64,000 bases of DNA from Combretum micranthum (lineage: Eukaryota > Streptophyta > Magnoliopsida > Myrtales > Combretaceae), in the NCBI GenBank assembly GCA_024138025.1, contig JAMXBD010000237.1, positions 620,001 through 684,000 of the forward strand. The letters are read 5' to 3'. Positions 60,477 through 64,000 of the stretch are shown here, piece by piece. A program made the position numbers and the translations under genes. The notes under the pieces were generated by a model that saw only the letters and a list, made by a program, of their open reading frames with translations, searched no databases and had not been told where the DNA came from. Within the stretch, counting starts at the first letter, position 1. Each line of letters starts with the position of its first letter.

Positions 60477-63400
60477 ATGACATCTACAAGATTTGATATT
60501 GAGAACTTTGATGAAAATTCTAGTTTCAGTTTATGGAAAATGGGAATGCTGACAATTTTGGTGCAAAATGGATTAAAGAAGGCTTTATGTCAAGAACCAA
60601 ACACAATGGATAACAGTGAATGAACTGAGTTAGATGGAAAGGAGCTTTGCACTATCCGATTGTGTTTGTCTAGTAATATCCTATAAGAGGTATTGGCTAA
60701 GAAACAACAGTTGGGTTATGCATTGAGATTAAAAACTTGTATTTGACCTAATCCTTAGCAAATCGATCAATTCTAAAGCAGAAGCTATATACCATTAGAA
60801 TGTTAGGGGTTAATTCTCTTGAAGAGTAAATTAGTAAGTTCGTTATAATTATAAATAATTTGCAAAAAAAAAAATGTTAAGGTGAAGTATGGAAACCAAT
60901 GATTACTTTTGTTATGTTCATTACCTTATACTAAGACATCATAGGAGACCATGATATATAGTCATGATACTTTTAAGTTTGATGAAGTGAAAGCAAATTT
61001 TTAAGTAAAGATAGAGCTCAATTTAACGAATGGTTCCTCTAAGAATAATGCTCTAGTGTCTAGAGGTAGAGAGTTAAGTAGGATGAACTTAGGTAGCAAA
61101 AACAAATCTCATTCCAACTTATAATATAAAGATAATTGTGCAAATATTGTAAGAAAAGGGGCAGCATACTTAAGGATTGCTACAAAATACATAACAAGGA
61201 AAATAAAAAATTTAAGGAGAATGAGAAATCTATAGAAGAAGCTAACGCCGATTTTGTGGAGGTGACTATCAATGATGATCAACTGCTTGATTAGAGATCA
61301 ACATCAGAGTGAATTTTATATCAAGGGTGCTCTTATCACACGACACCACGTAGAGATTTGTTCACCATTTTAAAACCTTTTAATGATGATCAGTCCCTTT
61401 GGATGATGCTACTTCTTGTTAAGTTCAAAATATTGATATGGTTTAGGTGCATATGCATGGTAGCTTTGTCAGAAAGCTTAAAAATGTTCATCATGTGCCT
61501 AGTCTATCTAAGAGTCTCATTTGTATTTGCAGTCTTAATAAAGAGTTTATTTGCATTGTTTGATTTTCATCTGTATCTGTAATTTTATCTAATTTGCATT
61601 TGTATTTTATTTGTATTTAATCTGTATTTATATCTTATCTATATCCAATTTGTTTGATCTGTTTATGAGTAAAAGTATTTGTTTTTCATTTGTATTTATT
61701 TTTTAACAGACAATCTATTCAAAAACAGTAAAAAAAGATGTTAAACGACTAAAAGCCAAAGAACCGAACATGACCAAAGGTGATGGTCAATGTGGTGTTG
61801 AAAACGGTGTAAAGTGAATTTATTATGGTTTCCTTGTATTGATGAAAGGCATGTAAAATGGTACATTGTATGCACTTTAAGGTTATACAATTATTGGATT
61901 TGTTATAGCTTTTCCCTGAAGTTCTAATTTTGAAAATATGAGATTGATGCATATGAGGTTAGTTCACATTTTAGAAAAGGGAATACAACAATTGTGCAAT
62001 ACAGCTTTGCTACCAAAAAAACCAGGCAATTTGGAATAATATGAGCATTGTGTGGTTGGCAAGCAAACGTGTGGTATGATAGAACATAGAATTAAGACAT
62101 CTTTAAATTACATTCATTTAGGTCTTTAAGGACCTACTCTAACTACTTCTTTAGGCTATGTCAGGTATTTCTTTACTCTTACTGATGACTTTCCTTGAAA
62201 CTTTGAGTATATATTTTGTAAAACAAGTTTGATATTTTCAAGACCTTTAGAAATTTGAAGAAAATGACCGAGACACAAACTAGAAATTCAGTAAAGAGAC
62301 TCATATTAGACAATAGGCTCCGATTTGTAAACAGTGAATCTAATAAATATTATGTTTTTAATGGGATTGTATGACACACTAACATTATTCATACACCGTA
62401 ATAGAGTGAAGTTGCAAAGAGGATGAATAGAAGTTTGTCAAAAAAAGGTCCAGTTTGATATTTTCAAGACCTCTAAAAATTTGAAGAAAATGATTTAAAA
62501 ACAAATTGGAAATTCAATAAAGAGGCTTATATCAGATAATCGGATCGAATTTGCAAACAATGAATGTAATAATATATTGTGTTTCTAATGGGATTGGGTG
62601 ACACACTAATGTTATTCATACATCACGATAGAATAAAGTTAGAAAGAGGATGAATAGAAGTTCATTAAAAAAGGCCAAGTGTATGTTGTCTTTTGCCGGT
62701 TAGGTAAAAAGTTCTGGGAGAAGCTAATAAATACTACTTTTCATCCAATGAATCATTCTCCCCATTTGACATTTGATGGAAAGACCCTTGAACAAATTTT
62801 GTTAGATATTCCACTAAGGTATTTACATTTTTAAAATATTTTGTTGTCATTCTTGTGCTTATGTGAATAGTGGGAAGCTTGATGCTCCCTTTTTTGTATC
62901 ATAGGGGTCAAGGGCTATAGGTTATATAATCCAGAGATTAAGAAAATTGTTATTAGTTAGGATATGGTATTTGATAAGTCCACACAATAATCTAGCATTC
63001 AACAGCCTTTTATTCAATTTCAGCCCAACGGTATGCAAGAAAAGGTGGATAATCCTATCACTATGACACCATTATCAAGCGATTCATTTTCTATTTTAGC
63101 AAAGACTAATAATTAGATGGATGTTCCCAATATATCCCATCAACCTTCAATGGTTGATGATAGACTGAAGTAGAAAATTAGACCACCAGGTATATTAAAT
63201 GATGTGGTAGCTTATGCACATAGTGTGGAAAATGAGATTAAGTGCATTGATCCCATATCCTATTAGTTGGCAATCAAAGTCTTAGATTCCAATACGTGGT
63301 TCGTTGCCATACAAAAGAAGATAGAGTCACTTCATAAGATTGGCACATGGTATCTTGTGCCACTTGTAGTTAGTAAGAAAGTAATTGGCTTTAAATGGGT

Positions 63401-64000
63401 ATTGAGAGGAGAAAAAAAAAAAAAGAGTGAATCCTAATGATACTAGTTAACAATTATGGTCGGGTGGAAGATATAAATTATATCGATATTTTCTCAATTG
63501 TTATTAAACATATTGCTATTTTGTGCTTTGTTGCCTATTGTAGCTATGGAGGATTTAAAACATGAACAAATGGATGTTAAGACAACATCTCTCCATGGTG
63601 ATCTATAACAAGAGATAGTAATGAGTTGACCTGAGGGTTTTATTTGAAAGGAAAGAGGGTCATATTTGTTTACTTAAGAAATCCTTGTATAAACTTAAGC
63701 ACTCCTTAAGGTAGTGTAGAATAGATGTGATGGTTTCATTAAGACTATTGGGTTTGTTAAGAGCGACTGTTGGGTTTGTTAAGAGCAACTATGCCATTTG
63801 TCTCTATCTTCAAAAGGTCTCTAGTGGGTCTTATATATTTGCTTTTATATGTTGATGACAAGTTGATCTAGGGAAACTTTATCGGCATAGAGTGACATGG
63901 ATATTGAGACATTTGAAGGAGAATGGTGATGTGTGTTCGAAGTTTGAGAGGAATGCCAGTAATCTAGTAGGATATGTTGATTCTGATTTTGCTAGTGATT
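60477..64000 (+). pseudogene. Ty1/copia polyprotein remnant, copy B, runs off the window
   Basis: Gag starts at 60477 (MTSTRFDIENFDENSS). The zinc knuckle at 61139-61183 reads CKYCKKRGSILKDCYK, with Ser in place of the metal-binding His. Protease GCSYHTTPRRDLFTILKPF lies near 61328. Integrase spans about 61935-62690, with YEHCVVGKQTCG near 62035-62070 and the same internal duplication as copy A (62228, 62453). Reverse transcriptase begins near 63275. After the point where copy A is cut come LKHEQMDVKTTSLHGDL (~63555-63605), PEGF, and YVDD at 63848-63859 (LLYVDDKLI then stop). RNase H words NLVGYVDSDFASD close the window. YVDD and RNase H are only about 100 bp apart, so an internal deletion has occurred. 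Confidence 0.85.

Larger units (their letters stand above)
56286..63457. repeat. Copy B of the ~7 kb tandem duplication
   Basis: Collinear with copy A. At 63452-63457 (CAATTAT) copy B runs on into GGTCGGGTGG and the rest of the copia reverse transcriptase, whereas copy A jumps back to the repeat start. The two breakpoints share TTAT. Copy B alone holds the hAT-like element 57311-58097, an extra ~230 bp at about 57070-57302, a 66-bp tandem duplication at 58351 and a longer (TC)n. Confidence 0.9.

Noticed and set aside
1..64000. CRISPR arrays, bacterial operons, plasmid or phage modules
   Set aside because: The sequence is plant nuclear DNA with introns and plant transposons; the repeats seen lack regular spacers.

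Overview
The window looks like nuclear DNA of a flowering plant, most likely a eudicot. It is very AT-rich, genes have GT-AG introns, and one gene encodes a nuclear-encoded, plastid-targeted ribosomal protein. The rest is mostly decayed transposable elements. I could not name the species. Only two host genes can be supported, both on the minus strand: a plastid ribosomal protein L24 gene (15335 down to 10159, 4 exons) and a receptor-like cytoplasmic-facing kinase of the CRLK1/CRLK2 type (32315 down to 28917, 7 coding exons). They are unrelated in function: one belongs to the chloroplast 50S ribosome, the other to membrane calcium/cold signalling.

Layout. 1-2.2 kb: AT-rich, nothing recognised. 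2.2-6.8 kb: LTR-like sequence. 7.46-8.61 kb: a 1.15 kb near-complete palindrome (foldback element). 8.6-10.1 kb: single-copy-looking spacer. 10.16-15.34 kb: RPL24, whose 3.56 kb first intron is filled with MITEs and low-complexity DNA. 16.01-22.15 kb: a 6.1 kb Mutator-like element with long terminal inverted repeats and a perfect 9-bp target duplication, carrying another LTR-like block. 25.6-25.9 kb: RNase H-domain fragment. 26.1-26.35 kb: an orphan promoter/leader. 28.9-33.7 kb: the CRLK-type kinase gene. 34.5-35.3 kb: a 76-bp tandem repeat and two hairpins sharing TATCGCA words. 36-45.6 kb: a nest of small inverted-repeat elements of several families.

The right end (49.46-63.46 kb) is a ~7 kb tandem duplication. 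Each copy contains a Tourist-like MITE, a hAT-like MITE and a dead Ty1/copia polyprotein. The repeat junction lies inside the copia reverse transcriptase and has 4 bp of microhomology. After the duplication, each copy gained its own hAT-like element of an AACCGG-rich family. The copy A insertion can be read against an empty site in copy B.

Both host genes keep conserved codons and splice sites, yet each contains single-base losses inside short homopolymer runs (RPL24 around 10851, 10878, 10883 and 11607; CRLK at 30890 and 32106). Base-calling deletions in the assembly explain this better than two independent pseudogenes, so the frames here should be checked against reads. I found no clear new multi-gene system. 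The strongest unexplained structures are the large palindrome, the TATCGCA repeat/hairpin cluster and the Mutator-like element.
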